From Capitulum mitella (Eukaryota; Arthropoda; Thecostraca; Pollicipedomorpha; Pollicipedidae): 64,000 nucleotides of DNA. Of this stretch, positions 10,800-24,000 are shown piece after piece. The notes below the pieces were generated by a model that did not search any database, had not been told where the DNA came from, and saw nothing but the letters and a program-made list of their open reading frames with translations. The stretch's first letter is position 1; each line of letters starts with the position of its first letter. The stretch lies in NCBI GenBank assembly GCA_030062745.1, contig CP099854.1, forward strand, positions 9,140,014-9,204,013. Reading direction: 5' to 3'. The position numbers were made by a program, and so were the translations under genes.

Positions 10800-13700
10800 G
10801 TCAGGCCGGCCGTTTCATGTGGGCGGCTGCAGTTATATGGCCAGAGGGGCTCAGAGAGAATGACCCCCCTCAAAGTCAAAAGTTGACTTTAACCCTATTC
10901 CCGGCAGGGGGGACTGAATTCGCCCCCCCCCCTCGGGTTTTTCTCCTTGCCAATTCTAGGCTTTTTAACGCAGCTTTACGAAACTTGGTCACTTTTCCTA
11001 GCTATTCTTTCTACGTGCCGTGACAAAATTTCAAAATTCTTTTTTGCTCAGGGTCGGCAACGTGTTTGGGAGGCACCTCAGGTCATTTTTGGCCATGTTC
11101 AAGGTAAAAGGAAAATGTTTGCCAAAAACAGCCCTTTTAAGATAGAACTTAAAACTTTATATGGATGTTGGGCAATGTGCAGATACACTTTTATTCATCT
11201 AAGGTCACTTTACAAAGTCCGGTCAAGGTCAAAAGTCAAAATTTGTTTTATTGCAATAATTTCGGCGCGCTTTTTTCAAATCCCAAACCCGGAACATTTA
11301 CGACATGGGAAGGTGTCCTGTACTTGTGTATCAAGTTTCAACTTAATATCAGGTCGGGTCACGGAGCTATGACCGAAAATGTCAGTGCGCGTACCTATAT
11401 CGCAATAGCCATAAAATGAAATTTCTGAAATAGAGTGAATTTAAATGACCGAAAACGTTTACAGATAATATTGAATGCACACGAAGTCATTCCAAGTGAC
11501 CCCAAAGCCAATGGAGGTCATTTGGGGTCAAAGGTCACAAGGTGATCTGAAGAACGTGTGACCATGACAGTTCCCTTTTTTCATGTCCCTGGCACCGCCT
11601 ATGCTAACATTATACAAATACTGTAATGCGATTTGTACTTCTTTAAGATAACATCACTAGCAGAAGACAAAAAGTGTTTGCGTTTTTTGTTCATTCGGTT
11701 GTTGGAAAACTAATCCTCCTATTTTTGAAAGCCTGTGAACACCCATGTACTTCTCATAATTTCAGATGTGTTTACCAATGGTAAAAGTCCTATCCGTAAT
11801 CTCTCGATTCATGCCATTTTCATCGACATCGGTCCATAAACAATGGAGTAATAAGGAGGCCAAAAATACCCCTGATTTTGACATTTTCGCCCCCCTGTAT
11901 CCACACGTTTCAAAATTTTGAGAATTTCTTTTTATAAAAATGTAGTTCACGTCATGGCAAATTGATTGCCGTTTGTTGCGATGAAATTCGGATGTGTAGT
12001 TCTCGAGATCTTAGGGGGGGGGGCGAATCCGCCCCCTTGCCGGGAATCGACCATACCGTCTAGCCCTCTGGGAATACGGTTGAGCGATTGATAACAAACT
12101 AACTATTGTCGTGAATGATTTGCTGGAAAGACAGAAATCTTGAAAAATGATACGCTTTTGTTTTCAAAGGCTACAAGTGTGTTCATTGATAGGGGCAATT
12201 TGCCCATGTTTCCCACGCTCGTAAAGAAATGGAAAGAGGAATACCAAACAGTTTTATTTTGGCCTTACCCCGTTACGAACCGGGCAACTGGCATGTCAGC
12301 ATGTGATATGGGTGGCTGTGATGTTTACCAAGTGATGTTAGTGGTGTTTATCATGTTCCTGACTTGACCTCTGTGATATGGCGCCGATGAACGGTTCTTT
12401 AACAAAGGACCATCTTCCCTGTGTCGGATCTCGTGGGTTTGTTCAGTTTGTTTTGTTTGTTTTGACAAACAGACTGCGTTTGTTTCTTTGTTTTCGGGCC
12501 GCCTCCATCTTCCGCGAGCGGAAAATGACCTGGGCTGGACGTAGCGTTACTTCCGTTTGCTCTCTTCCTTTCTTTCTATTCACCACCCATATCTAAAGCG
12601 ACACGGAAGGTGACGTCCTATATCGGGGGGGGTGGTGAGGAGGGGGCGCGTTAACCGGAAAATTATCGCCGTTAGTCGGTCTCGAATCCGAGACCTCCAC
12701 TTCGGCGGATCCATACTCGGGCCGATCAGGGGTGCTCTGTTCCAGATGAACCCGCAGCACACGGTGCCGACCCTGGATGATAACGGCTTCCACCTGTGGG
12801 AGAGGTGAGGCAAGCCTCACAGGCCGAGGCAGAGACCAGGGGACACGGCCGATAAGGCCTTTTTGCTCTGGGGTGCTTGGCTATTGGCTGAGAAGCTTTA
12901 TGCTATTTTTCCAGATAAACATGGCATTTTTTGTCCTGCGTTTTGTTTTGCAAATACGAACATTGTAACATAATTTGCATGATAATTTACTGCATGTCAA
13001 CATAATTTATTGCACGGATCGGACGTATGATGCACTCCGCATGTCATGACGTCAAGATTTCTGGCCGTTCCGTCACCGATTTCGCCGTCCCTGCGACAAC
13101 CAGCGTGACAAGCCCCGACGCGAAAAGCTCCTTGCAGTCAGGGCGTCGATCAGTGTGGCCTAATTCAGCCAGTTGGGCGTCACGAATCTAGATATTTATT
13201 AATGCTAATGGATCCCTCTGTTGCTAGGTTTCCTTGCAGACGTGTTGCTCCTCCCCTTGTCTGATACTAACCAATCAGCATTGGGCAAAGGACGTTACTG
13301 GGCTGGTGTCTTACTGCCGCAGGCAATACAAATCGGACGGTCAGGTGTGGATGCGCAAAGGGTGCTAAGGTCAGTTTTAAGACAATCAGTAACCAGAGGC
13401 GGCGATTGAGAGCCATGGCAGGAACAAGCCTGACAACATGGATTTTCATCTACATCCTTGACACGTCACTAACTGAACTTGGCCACACTGGCGTCGATAA
13501 ACCTCCCACCAACCAACCAGCCAGCCGACCTGCCGTTACCGCCTCGCCTGCTTTTGTCGCCACATCGCCTCGCTCGCTCCGTTTCACCGCCCCTCCTGCA
13601 TGGCGCCGCTTCTCTTGCCGCGGCCCCGTCCACCGGCCGCCGCTCCCAAGGCCACGCAACATTGCAGAGTGCAGCGGCTCACCCAGCGGGGGGGGGGTGT

Positions 13701-16700
13701 TGACTCGCCGCCTGGCTGTCTGACCGGAGCGACGGCGAAACGCCGGAGCTCCCGGACGGAAGCCATTTCTGAGCGGTGTTGCCCCGCCGCGGACTCGTGC
13801 TGCAGCGCCGCCGGAGGGCTCCCCGTCGTTCGCGAGCCTGGGCGCGCCCCTGATCACCCCCGCCGGCTGGCGACGGTGCAGCCGCGGCCGACCGCGGCGC
13901 CGACCACGCCGCCGGTGCAGGCGGTCCTGCGGGCGATTGGAGCTGTCTCGCGGAGCTAATGGACTGGACGGGGACTGAACTGCGTGACTCACGCCTGACA
14001 CCGGGGCAGGCCCAGACCTGCGCCTGTGACCGCCGTCAAGGGGAAATGTTACAGGCTGGCACGGAAGAGGGTTGACCGTTTACGGCGGACAACGTCAGAA
14101 CGGGCAGGCAGGGTCGTTTGAAGTAGTTTCTTTGCGCGCCACATTTCAGGGCTGAATTGCTAAATTCGCGGGGGAAATTGCCTCGCTCTCTCTTCCCCCC
14201 CCCCACTCAATTCCCTTTTCGCTGGTCCTGCATCTGTTTCCGCGAACGATGGAATGGTATGACGAATTAACCCCTTTAGGCAGCTGCATGCCGACTCAAT
14301 GCAAACAGTTCAAAACAAAACGCTGTTCCTAGCATTCTTATGACGAGTAGTTGCTGCAGTAACCTGCGGCATGGACAACAATCAATTTACGCAGACTCTT
14401 AAAATTGCTCCGTGTTTTTCTGGGATTTAAGTTGCATGATACGACGTCATTTGAGGCGCGACGGACTTTTAACCATGCCTTAACTATTCCTTAACTTTTG
14501 TTGTCTTGTAAGAATGCGTCACTCGTGACTTTGTCTTATTCCAACGCATCCAACGCCGCCTGTGAACGCGGTCTTGTAAAGGACGCACCAGACATGTCGG
14601 GATCTCGATGAAATACAGGTTATCCTCGTGTTGTACTCAACCCCTCGTTGACCTGGACAGGTCACTGCGTCATCTCGTAAAGGTCCTGCCCCTCTGGAGC
14701 AAAGCGGTGCCCAGGTGACGCAACACTTACCCTGGCCAGCTCAGAATCCGAGTCAAAACGAGGGTAGCCTGCATTCCATTAGGATCCCGGCACATGTCTT
14801 GCACGCACGGTTTCTCCGGGTGAGCCGCAAGCAGCGCGAAGAAAAGCCTGGGCCGCCGGCCAGCACCGGGCAGCCTGACCTCGCCTCGGGACCTGTCCGG
14901 GTCAGCTCCGGGTCAGCGGCCGGCCGGGGCTGGACCTCCGCTGAGCTGGGCTGTGGCCGTTTCAGCCGGGCCATTCTGACGTACCTGGCCACCCAGTACG
15001 GCGGCGACCGCCAGCTGTGCCCCAGCGAACCGCGCGCCAGGGCCGTGGTCGACCAGAGGCTCTACTTCGACATGGGCACGCTGTACGAGAGGTTCGGCAA
15101 GTGTGTGGTGAGTGGCGGCACCCAGGAGGGGTGGAGGGCGTCTAGGATGGGTGCTACTCAGGCCGGAGGAAATGGATAGGGAATGGATGTTTGGATATGG
15201 ATGTGGATATATGGAAATTAATACACATACATTGGTGGATGTTTGGATATGGATATAGATATATGGAAATGGATACACATACATTACGCTGAGAACTCTG
15301 GATAATTGTGGTTGCCGTGTGCTCACTTCATAAGGCCTCATCTTGAATTCACAGATCTTTGGCCGCATCCAGTCAACACTGGGGTGTCAAACATCTCAAC
15401 TTTAATGCTTTTGAGCGCCCGAAAAGGGTACAAAGTTGTGCCCGTACGAACTTACTTTGATTGTAATTTTCCACCAGTCTCCCTTTTGTCCCATTGATTC
15501 CTGTCCTCTTACCTGTTGTCAGCCGTTTCGTGACATTACGAGTATGTAGAGACCAATGTGCGGTTTTATCAATTAGATTTTTTGTTGTTAATTAGATTTG
15601 CTGATGCATCGAGAAATTTGAAAAAAAACGAGCGCTGACAACGTCATCATTGGCGATTTCGAACCAAAAGGCTTTTCCGAAAAAGCCGAGGTGAGAGAAC
15701 ATTTCCTTTGAGATTTCTCGGTCTCATTTTCCTTCGTGTCGTCAAATTACGGCACATGTCTTCATGTCTTGTATATGTTTCCATTTGTGCGTAAGCGTTC
15801 TTATAAAGGCCGTGTAGTGCCCATTCGTAACGCCCCATTGTGGCATGAAACACTAATCCCGGTTTGGAAAATCGACTGATGAAATGACTGACGAGGAAAA
15901 TCATTTTCCGTGGAAGTTGGAGATTATTGACCTGGATATCACTAGATCGTCCTGAGCCTGAAATGCATGGTTGCATTGAAAAATTGCACCATTTTTGCAG
16001 AACCAAAAAAGGAGCGCGCCCGGGGACGGCCCTCCCTGGATCCGCTCTTGCAAAAACGCTGAGGTTGAAACTGTTGCCAGGTGACTTATATTGCTTGCAT
16101 CATCCAGTGACCTTAATGCCATCTGTCCGACGTAAACAGAACCTAAAGCACGGTACAGTCATCTAGCGGATATAAACACAACTTGTACTTCCGGCAGTAT
16201 CCGGTGATGTTCGGCGGCGCAGAGCGCACGGACCCGGAGGCGACAGAGAAACTGAAGGAGGCGCTCTCCTGGTTGGAGGGGTTCATCAGCGACTCGGGTC
16301 ACGTGGCTGGTGACCATCAGACTGTGGCAGACTTCGCCATAGTCGCCACCGTTTCCACCATAGAGGTCAGACTAACATAGCGAGGCAAGGGTGTTGATTT
16401 GTATTCTTTAATGTCTAATGTTGATTTTGGTTCCCAGTAATGGGTTCCCCCCCAACATCTTCTGCCGGTTTTAACAATGAAAATAGGCAATAGCAGGGAA
16501 AGAACACCGATAATAGATATGAGACCGGTTGAAAGCATATAAATGGCATAAGGTTATCTGCACCATTTGGAAAAGAAATAGGGGCAGATTTTGTGGAACG
16601 GGCACGCTGTTCAGGGGCGCCGCCTTCTGTAGGTCTGGTAGTGCTAGGGACTTACCAACACTGGTGTAAGTCCTACGAACGTTTCTTTGGGCCTTACGAA

Positions 16701-18396
16701 CGTTTATTGTTGGAAAACAAACCTTAAGTCACTATGGTATCTAAGAAAAATAAAAATAAAAATATGCTTATATAGTCGGCATATATGCGAGTGTATGTTT
16801 GATGAAGAAGCAAAAGTTCAAAAATTCCCCATTGGCCAAAATGAAGTTGGCTAAATCCACTGAAAGACCCACATTTCGGGGGAAGGTTAGCTTGTCGAGT
16901 CCTCAGCTCACCCCCCCTCCCCCAATCATTTGCACAAAAGTAAGCCCCTGTTGCCAAATTTGATGCACCACTGAGGACCAGTTTTGGAACACAGGACTAG
17001 CTGCCTCATATTCAGCTGCAAATTTTTCGTTCTTGCGCTCTCCAGCAAAAGCTTTTGGAACATAACAAATGCTTTTTGTAGCTGAAAATGTTTCATCAGG
17101 GTCATTGACTTCATATCATTAGTCATAGTACAGTGCTTTTAAATGCGTGATTGAAGTCTTCCACGGAGGTTTTGCAAACACTGTCTGATTATTTCGCGGG
17201 GAAAATCGTTCTCATTTGAGTGCATTACATCAAACGCCATTTTTGCCTGGACTGGTACACCAAATCCCTTTTGTTGGAGCACGTATGAACCGGTGGAGAT
17301 TGGGCCACAACAAAAGTAACAAAATAACGCCCTCGTCATGAACACCTGCCTACGAAGCTGCACAGACCAAAGGTCTTCCTACGAAGCTGTCGTTTGCAAG
17401 GGAATTTTCTGAGAGCGCAACGCGCGCTCCAGTGCAAGACACTTCTTCTTTGTAAAATCGATAACGTCCGCTGCGATACAGTTGAGCCGTCTTTCGCCTG
17501 TAACGCATCGTCCGCTCGCCACGCGACTGGGTATCTAGACTGAGCGGACTGTTCTGACAGTCTGCGCTCTGTTTAAAACGCAGCTTTCAGAACCATCTGA
17601 CAGTATCTGGAGGACTCGCGTCTCCATATGGCAAGGTCCGGAACTGGCCGACCTGTGACACTGGACCGGGGTTCTCGCGTCGCTGATTGGCGGACGGATC
17701 TGATGTCACGCATGCTCCCTGTATTTGGAGTAATGTCAACATCTCCGGAAAATGATCCAATAAGTGGGATGTTGCGCACGGAACGCTTGAAAAGACTGCT
17801 GGCAACCAAATGAATGGTTGATAACCAGGGGGGTTGGGGGGGGGCATGTCACCTCCAATTTTGGCAAAATGGGCTTTTGTCCTTTCCCAGTTTTGGTCGA
17901 AAAGTGAACATTTTTCATTATTTCTCGTTGAAAACAAGATTTTGTGTCAGGTTATCTTACCAAAACCTGATTTGTCCCCCCCCCCATTTCTGGGGTGTGG
18001 CTACACCCATGGCCAAACGTAACACCACAACAACACGCACCACACTGATGAACATCAACCCACTACCGTCATCATCAAGCCCCTTCGGTGGCGACGCTGG
18101 CAGCAGGCACAGCTAAAGCGACGGCGGGCGGCACCCTGGGACGGCGGCTCCAGTGGATCCTGTGGATGTGGCGTTTTCCCAGGTCATGAGGCATAGCCGG
18201 ACAGCCCGTGACGCCCCGGCTAACGACGGCTTTACCCTGGTTTCAGGCGACAGGCCTGGTCGACTTCGCGGCCTACCCGAAGGTCCAGTCGTGGCTGCAC
18301 GCGCAGAAGAAGCTGCCCGGTTATGCGGTGGCGAACGGCGAATGCGCCGTCGAGTTCGGCACGCTCTACAAGCAGGCCGTCGCCAAGGCGGCCTGA
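10656..18396 (+). CDS. Delta-class glutathione S-transferase, five coding exons
   Basis: Coding exons are 10656-10799, 12746-12804, 14966-15107, 16198-16365 and 18247-18396. All junctions have AG/GT borders and agreeing phases, giving 220 residues with a TGA stop, the usual length for the class. The enzyme conjugates glutathione to electrophiles in the cytosol. The thioredoxin-like N-domain has the delta signature SAPCRSV with catalytic Ser12, the cis-proline motif HTVP (Pro56) and the glutathione-binding WESRAI (Glu67, Ser68). The helical C-domain has the TVADFAIV helix-capping motif and PKVQSW. The start is the first ATG; upstream sequence is non-coding. Delta GSTs are an arthropod class. 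One TTAA element lies upstream and another sits in intron 1, both carrying AGGTCA repeats, which could affect regulation. Confidence 0.93.
10893..12079 (+). mobile_element. TTAA-flanked non-autonomous element, copy B, in GST intron 1
   Basis: About 1187 bp in the same orientation as copy A, closely similar along its whole length. The left junction TTAA is 10889-10892. The right end has decayed to GGAATACGGTTGA, so the right TTAA reads TTGA (12080-12083). Half-sites AGGTCA (11515), GGGTCA (11525) and AGGTCA (11532) keep the DR4-DR1 spacing of copy A. Non-coding. Confidence 0.85.
12746..12804 (+). CDS. GST exon 2 (MNPQHTVPTL part)
   Basis: Follows the acceptor TTCCAG and ends at TGGGAGAG before GTGAGG. 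The two leftover bases AG join the first C of exon 3 to give Ser68. Confidence 0.93.
13450..14001. other. GC-rich island inside GST intron 2
   Basis: Long open frames exist on both strands, as expected for GC-rich sequence, but none shows a domain or splice-consistent phase with the GST. A poly-G tract lies near 13688-13697. It could be an unmethylated island or unrelated DNA. Confidence 0.3.
14966..15107 (+). CDS. GST exon 3
   Basis: Starts after TTTCAG with CCGGGCCATT (RAILTYLATQYGG) and ends at TGTGTG before GTGAGT. It spans the domain linker and the start of the helical domain (RLYFDMGTLYERFG, a hallmark of insect-type GSTs). Confidence 0.93.
15185..15285. repeat. Two tandem copies of a 52-bp unit in GST intron 3
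   Basis: The segment GGATGTTTGGATATGGAT... recurs 52 bp later (15185 and 15237) with a few changes. It is AT-rich with GGATAT motifs. Confidence 0.8.
16198..16365 (+). CDS. GST exon 4
   Basis: Starts after CCGGCAG with TATCCGGTG and ends at ACCATAGAG before GTCAGA, phase 0 at both ends. It encodes helices 4-6, including HQTVADFAIVATVSTIE. Confidence 0.92.
18247..18396 (+). CDS. GST exon 5 (C-terminus)
   Basis: Starts after TTTCAG with GCGACAGGC and ends in TGA at 18394-18396. Encodes YPKVQSWLHAQKKLPGY and the variable tail. No clear polyadenylation signal was found close by. Confidence 0.92.
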   Translation, partial: ATGLVDFAAYPKVQSWLHAQKKLPGYAVANGECAVEFGTLYKQAVAKAA

Positions 18397-20711
18397 GGCG
18401 AAACGCAGTTTCGAATTCGGTCCACAGATGGCGGGCGCGTCGCGTGCCGTTATCCTTGCCGCGCTGAGGATGCGAAGGTTTTGCTGTTTCCTCGCCGAAG
18501 GTGCGAATGCCGTCACAACGCGTTCGCGCTCTGAACACGCGGAAAACGGCTCGGAACCCGTCACGGTGGAAACATTACCTCGTCAACGTCCCCATCGTAA
18601 TGCAAAAAGACTGGACATAATAACACAAAAAGACAGGACTTCGCAAGCTGAGTTTGCACCACCGAATCTTAGCACCGCCATGGTTACATCTGGATGCGGC
18701 TTTCCCAAACAGGCCTACTGTAGGCGTCCAGCCTGCTCTTCCCTCTGGGGCGACACTGTTGGGAGACACTGGGGCGCCGTCTCTGAGTTGCACTGTGCAG
18801 CGTGTCGTATGCCTTGGTGACGGGTAACATTCTTACGCAGTGCGGGTTCTGCCGTTCATCTTGCTTTCATCCGTTACACTGTCCGTGTTCGTTTCGGCTG
18901 GTGGTGACTCGATGATATTACGTCACGGCAGGCTTCGTTTCAAGGCTCCTCGCACGCTGTCGCCAGGGGGCGAATACAGGTATCAATGAACAAAGCGACA
19001 CTTTGAGAAAGATACGCCGCTAAGAGGCAGCCGACGCGGCGTGTTGAGGAACTTAACCAGAACTGACCGGCGGGAGGGCTTCATCACCACCTTCTACTTC
19101 ATCGTTTGAAAACACTGACGAGCGCTCGCAGCTGAACGCTTTGTTCCTAACCGAACGGCCCGTCCTGGCGTTCCAACGTTCACAGCGCTTCCTCACAGCC
19201 CTGGTTCACCATGTCGCCTGCACGCACACGTTTAGAGATGCCCACTTCACGACTGGCAGGCAGTCGCATGGTCTCGGGTGTAATGTTCAGTTGGAGGCTT
19301 GCAGTTGTCGAAGGAATCAGCTGCGAGACGCTGGAGTCGATGCCTTTGCCTACTCGCGGGCATCATCAGCGCTTTAGTAGTGTTCGAAGCTGGTATGGCA
19401 AGAGCCATTTTTAAAAGGTTTCTTTTGAAGCAGCAAACATAGAAGCATTGAGGCATTAACCCTTGGGTTAATATCATACATGATCCGAAAGTTGTTTGGC
19501 ACCGTATTATCTGGCCCAATGGGCTTCTGCATGCTTATTAATATGTTTTTTTGGGGGGCATTAACTGCTAAGGCACATTTGTCAAAGTATAGGTCGTAAA
19601 TTTAACATCTTTGCGTTCAAACAAGACATCTCTCAAACGAGCAAAGGCTTTGGGTGCAGACAATATCCATGGTACTGGCGGCTGAATCTTAAGAGCATTC
19701 AAAGCAGCGGTGCTTAGCAGAATTCGGAATCCTGTTCGGCTCATTCCAGTAGCGCTCTTAGCGCATTTTGTTTTCGTTTTCATCTCGGTAATCAGGAAAT
19801 CTGACAGCAAAAGTCGATAGTTACATGGCAGTGTATTCTAAAGCTACATCACATGTGGGCAGGGCACCATACTTAGACGAACTTGACGTACACTGATATG
19901 CATAAAGGAATGCCCGTAAAGTGTGTTTGGCCTTTAGGGCGGAAGGCTCGGTCATTTTCATCATCGCCTTCCTAGCGGAAGACGAAGTTTTACATTTTTG
20001 GTATTCCCGTCCCTGTAGCAGTCGTATCAAAACTAAACGCATTCTCGACACATGTCCAGATCAGTGCACATGGTGGCTGGACCTACGGCATGGTATGGTA
20101 TGGTATGGTATGGTACATTCCCAGACTGCTGAGAACCTTCCCGGCATTTTTCATTCCTTTTTCTGCACGGCTAGGCAAAAAACGGCGTTGAACTAATGCT
20201 AACAATACCACTTTTCCGAATTACGTGCGCTGTGAGATCATTCAGTTCTTGTACACAAACATTCCACTTATCAGAGATCATAGTACGGCGATGACAAAGG
20301 CAGCCGAAAAGCACCTATCACGGCCTTTTCAGCACACAACAATCGCGGCTTTCACTGCCTACAACACCCTCCGCTGGCAGCGCAGTCTTCCCTGCCTCGC
20401 ACAGCCCGCCCTCATGCCACGCGGTTCACATCTCCACGTCTGTTACCCCTATCACGAGCTCGCGGCCAACGGAGGGAGAGCTCCACCCGAGGCGATCGAG
20501 CCCGCATCACCCTTACCCCTCCTCAGAAGTCGCCTTAGGGCGCGAATCAGGCGAAGATGGAGAGCGTGCTGCTCCCCTGGGGTCTTCCGCAGCCACGGCT
20601 GAGCGCGAGTCACTGGCCTCACGTGAGATCGGCGCTGTCCGCTGTTCTCCCTTCGTCGATTATCCGGATCATCGTGAGAACGTGGAAGCCTCCATTGACC
20701 GAAGTGGCTAC
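18397..20711. other. Intergenic between convergent GST and protease genes
   Basis: No gene recognised. Minus-strand frames at 19568-20051 have protein-like composition but stops and no known motif. A (GGTAT)n tract lies at about 20091-20112. A GC-rich patch at 20380-20640 is open in several frames without identity. Confidence 0.5.
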
Positions 20712-20916
20712 TAGTGGTCGCCAGAGGTCGCCAGAGGTCACCAGGGGCCATCGGAGGTCACCAGGGGTCGCCAAAGGTCGCTACATGTCACTAGAGGCCA
20801 CCAGGGTTTACCAGGGGCCGCCAGAGGCCATGTCATAAAGGGTCGCCAGAGGTCGCCAAATGTCACTAGAGGTGACCAGTGGTCACCAGTGGTCACCCAG
20901 ACGTCACCAGAGGTGT
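20712..20916. repeat. About 10-bp minisatellite in the protease 3' untranslated region
   Basis: Some twenty imperfect units of GGTCACCAGA/GGTCGCCAGA on the plus strand. On the minus strand it begins four bases after the protease stop codon, so it should be part of that transcript. Confidence 0.85.
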
Positions 20917-20919
20917 CGT

Positions 20920-21041
20920 CTACTTCTTCATGCTGTTGACGATCCATTCGGCGTACATCGCCACCCGGGTGTAGATTCCGGGCTTGTTGGCCTCGGCGCA
21001 GAAGTCGCCCCACGAGACCACGCCCACCAGCTGGAACCGGC
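20920..21041 (-). CDS. Protease exon 13
   Basis: Encodes [22 protein letters not shown] and the stop TAG (20920-20922). SWG at the substrate-binding strand and PGIYTRV are conserved trypsin features. The first two bases complete a Gly codon from exon 12. Confidence 0.93.
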
Positions 21042-24000
21042 CTGCGGCGACCAATCAGCGACGTCAGTCGGTCGGCGAGCGCCAATCAGCGGACTGGGTT
21101 ACACGGACATCCGGAAAACAGGGAATGCGTAGGCTAATTGGTGAGGTCTTTTGATCATGGGCAGTCAGAAAAGTGCAGTGCTTGATGAAAGGTTTTTGGT
21201 TAAACAGCAATATCACGGAGGCTAACACAAACCATGAAAGGAGCCTTGCATTTAGATTCAACAATCGCAATCAACGAGATAAGGGTTTTCAATGAACTCC
21301 TCCTAACAAAAAGGCCTCTGTTACAGGCTTAAGTTCAACAAGGCAGCTGTCTTCTGCTTACCTAACTATTTTGTTGGAAGTTCGTATTGCCTGGGCTAAC
21401 GAAGCAAGCATTTCTAATTGCGTGCAATCACACACCGAACGTTGCTTGAACACACGCTACGCTGATGTCGAGAAGCCCCACCATGGAAACCAACTGCGCG
21501 AACGGGGGCCACCGGATGGCGGCAGCCGGGACTGGCGGGGAAATGGCGCCGTGCGGGCTGCGGGGAGGGGCACCTACCGTCCACCTTGCAGGCCAGCGGC
21601 CCACCGCTGTCTCCACCGCAGGCGTCCACGCCGCCGCGGAGGTAGCCGGCACACATCATGCCTGAAACGGCCGACATCCTTGTCACGCGTACCTGCGTGG
21701 AGTACCCGAACAGCGGCGCGGTGGACGGCTGACTGCGAGAACTTGGAAAATTATCCGGCGCAATAGTGACGACGGTTTTCGGGCTGGGAGTATTACAGCA
21801 ACGACGTTCGCAAAAAGGTGGCGAAAATCAATCGATGGCGAGCTGATTTTTTCCTTATTTTTTTCCATCCCTTTCTCACGGCGCCTACGTCATGCTCTCC
21901 CTCTTCCCCTCTCTCCCTCCCTTTCTCCTCCTCTCCCCCCCCCCTCGGAGCGCTCCGCCCGTCCTCTCACCGTCCGGGAAATAGTGTTTCTTGCCGCCGT
22001 ACACCTTGGGCGAGGCGCACTCCTTCTCGCTGATGATGGCCACGCGGACGGCCCGCAGGGACGAGGCCAGGCTGGCATCGTCGTTAGCTGTCGGCAGCGA
22101 CGGGGCGGGACTCAGCGGACACTGCGCCCCCGGGGGGGGGGGGGCGTGGCGTGCTCCAGCGTAACCAGTCGTGGGAAGATGGGGTTAATATGAGGCCTCG
22201 GTAAGCGTTGTGTGACAAGGCGATGATCTGCTATCGCTAACAAATCTCTCCGGTAGGCATCGCTTAGCTGAAAGGTTTCCTCTTCTATAATGTGACGTGA
22301 CCTGACCAGACCAGACCAGACCAGACTTGATCAGACCAGACCAGACCAGACCAAATTTGATCAGAACAGATTACACTAGACCAAACCAGCCCTGTCCTGA
22401 CCAGACCCTAGACTCCCGTCGCTCAAACCCTAACTTAGCCTGACCTGACCTGGCCTGACCCTAACCTGACCTGACCCCGTACTCACGGTTCGTGAGTCCC
22501 CAGCCCGAGACGACGCACTCCGTGCCGGCCTCGGGCTCCTTGAAGGGCGGCGGCAGGCAGACGGGACGCGTCCGGCCGTTGAACGGCGACTTGGTGCCGG
22601 GCCGCAGCCGCAGCTTCAGCACGGCGATGTCGTGCCGCTTGCTCGCTGCCGAGAGATGGCGCTGCCGTCAGGGCGGCCGCCCCACGGCGCCGGCGCGGTA
22701 CGAACTTGGGAAGGACCAACCAACCAGCGGGAGCCCAGCGTCATAATATTCAGCACTGGACAGCTGACACGGCTTCTGCCCCAGGACCAACGACGGTCAC
22801 TTACCCGCCACTTCTTGTAGTCTTTTGTTCTTTTTACATGCTGCTTAGTTATTTTAGCGTAAATGCACACAGTATCGTATAAACCATCTTTAATACATAC
22901 ATTTTTCTATGGGCATGGCCTCATTACGTGTATGGTGACTTCACCTATACAATAACACCTTTACATGGAGCTGTTTAACAGCTAAAATAGACTGAAGCTG
23001 AAGCCAAGCAGCTGGGTGACTCACATTTGGTGTAGCCGGGATGGACGATGATCTTGTCGACGGGGTAAGGCGTTCTCCATTTCGTCGACCTCCTCCAGGT
23101 CATGATCGCCGAGCACCACCACAAACTGGTCCTTCCTGAAATGGACGGCCGTGCGTTAACATGAGAATGACGCACATTGTCCGGCAAAAAACAAATGAAT
23201 AATAAATGAATAGATGAAAATAAAAAATAGAAAATGGAAACGCTGTTTTTGATGAACAACGAAACAAACTGCAAATTAGAAGCTTGGTGTCGCGTCCAGC
23301 TAATGTGACGATTGACTCGTGGACGCGGACCTCCATACAACCTTGTCGCAGTCTCAGCGATCAGGATATTCAGTTCTTAGGTGGGGGAAAAAAAACGGAG
23401 CCAATTGCCAGCATCCGGTCTACGCCTATACACTTCACGAATCAAGAGCCAAATGGTTGAGTCCAGGGACTGTAACGTTAATGCCTGCGTCATCGTGCGC
23501 GTTAACATCCTGCTAGACTCTGACAGGCCATTACTTGGGATCAGAGGCGTAATAAGACCCTTCCAAGCAAGGGCGCAGCCAGGTTTTTCTGTTAGAGTTT
23601 GTCTCTTCTGTTTTTCTGTTAGCCAGGTTTGTCAGGTTAGAGTGAACTGAAATCGTATGAAAACCGCCTGCCGGGAAGACGATGTGCAATGGTTTTCACA
23701 GAAACTGGGACTTAAGGGGACCAGGCCCCCCTCCCCCCTGGCTGCGCCTTTGCTTCCAGGGGGAGGGGAGGGATGGAGGAAGGACTTTCGTTCCCTTTGC
23801 TCCCTTCCTGTTCATGCCACACACACCGTCCTACGCTGGCCCCCCTCCCCCTTCCTCATCCCTCCGGCCGTCAGGCCCTGGCGACGTCCCTGCCCCGGCG
23901 GCCGGTACTTACTTGTGACCATTCAGACAGTGGGCTGCCGTGACCACGTGCTGCGACGAGACAACAGCGCCGCCGCAGTGGTGCACCTGGTGGCCGTCTT

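Noticed and set aside
12672-12690. GGTCTCGAATCCGAGACC, which recalls a tRNA T-arm
   Set aside because: It is a simple palindrome; no acceptor stem, D-arm or anticodon arm can be built around it. No tRNA gene was found by eye.
13450-14001. 183-codon open frame in GST intron 2
   Set aside because: Arg/Gly/Pro-rich, open on both strands because of GC content, no domain, and not phase-compatible with the GST.
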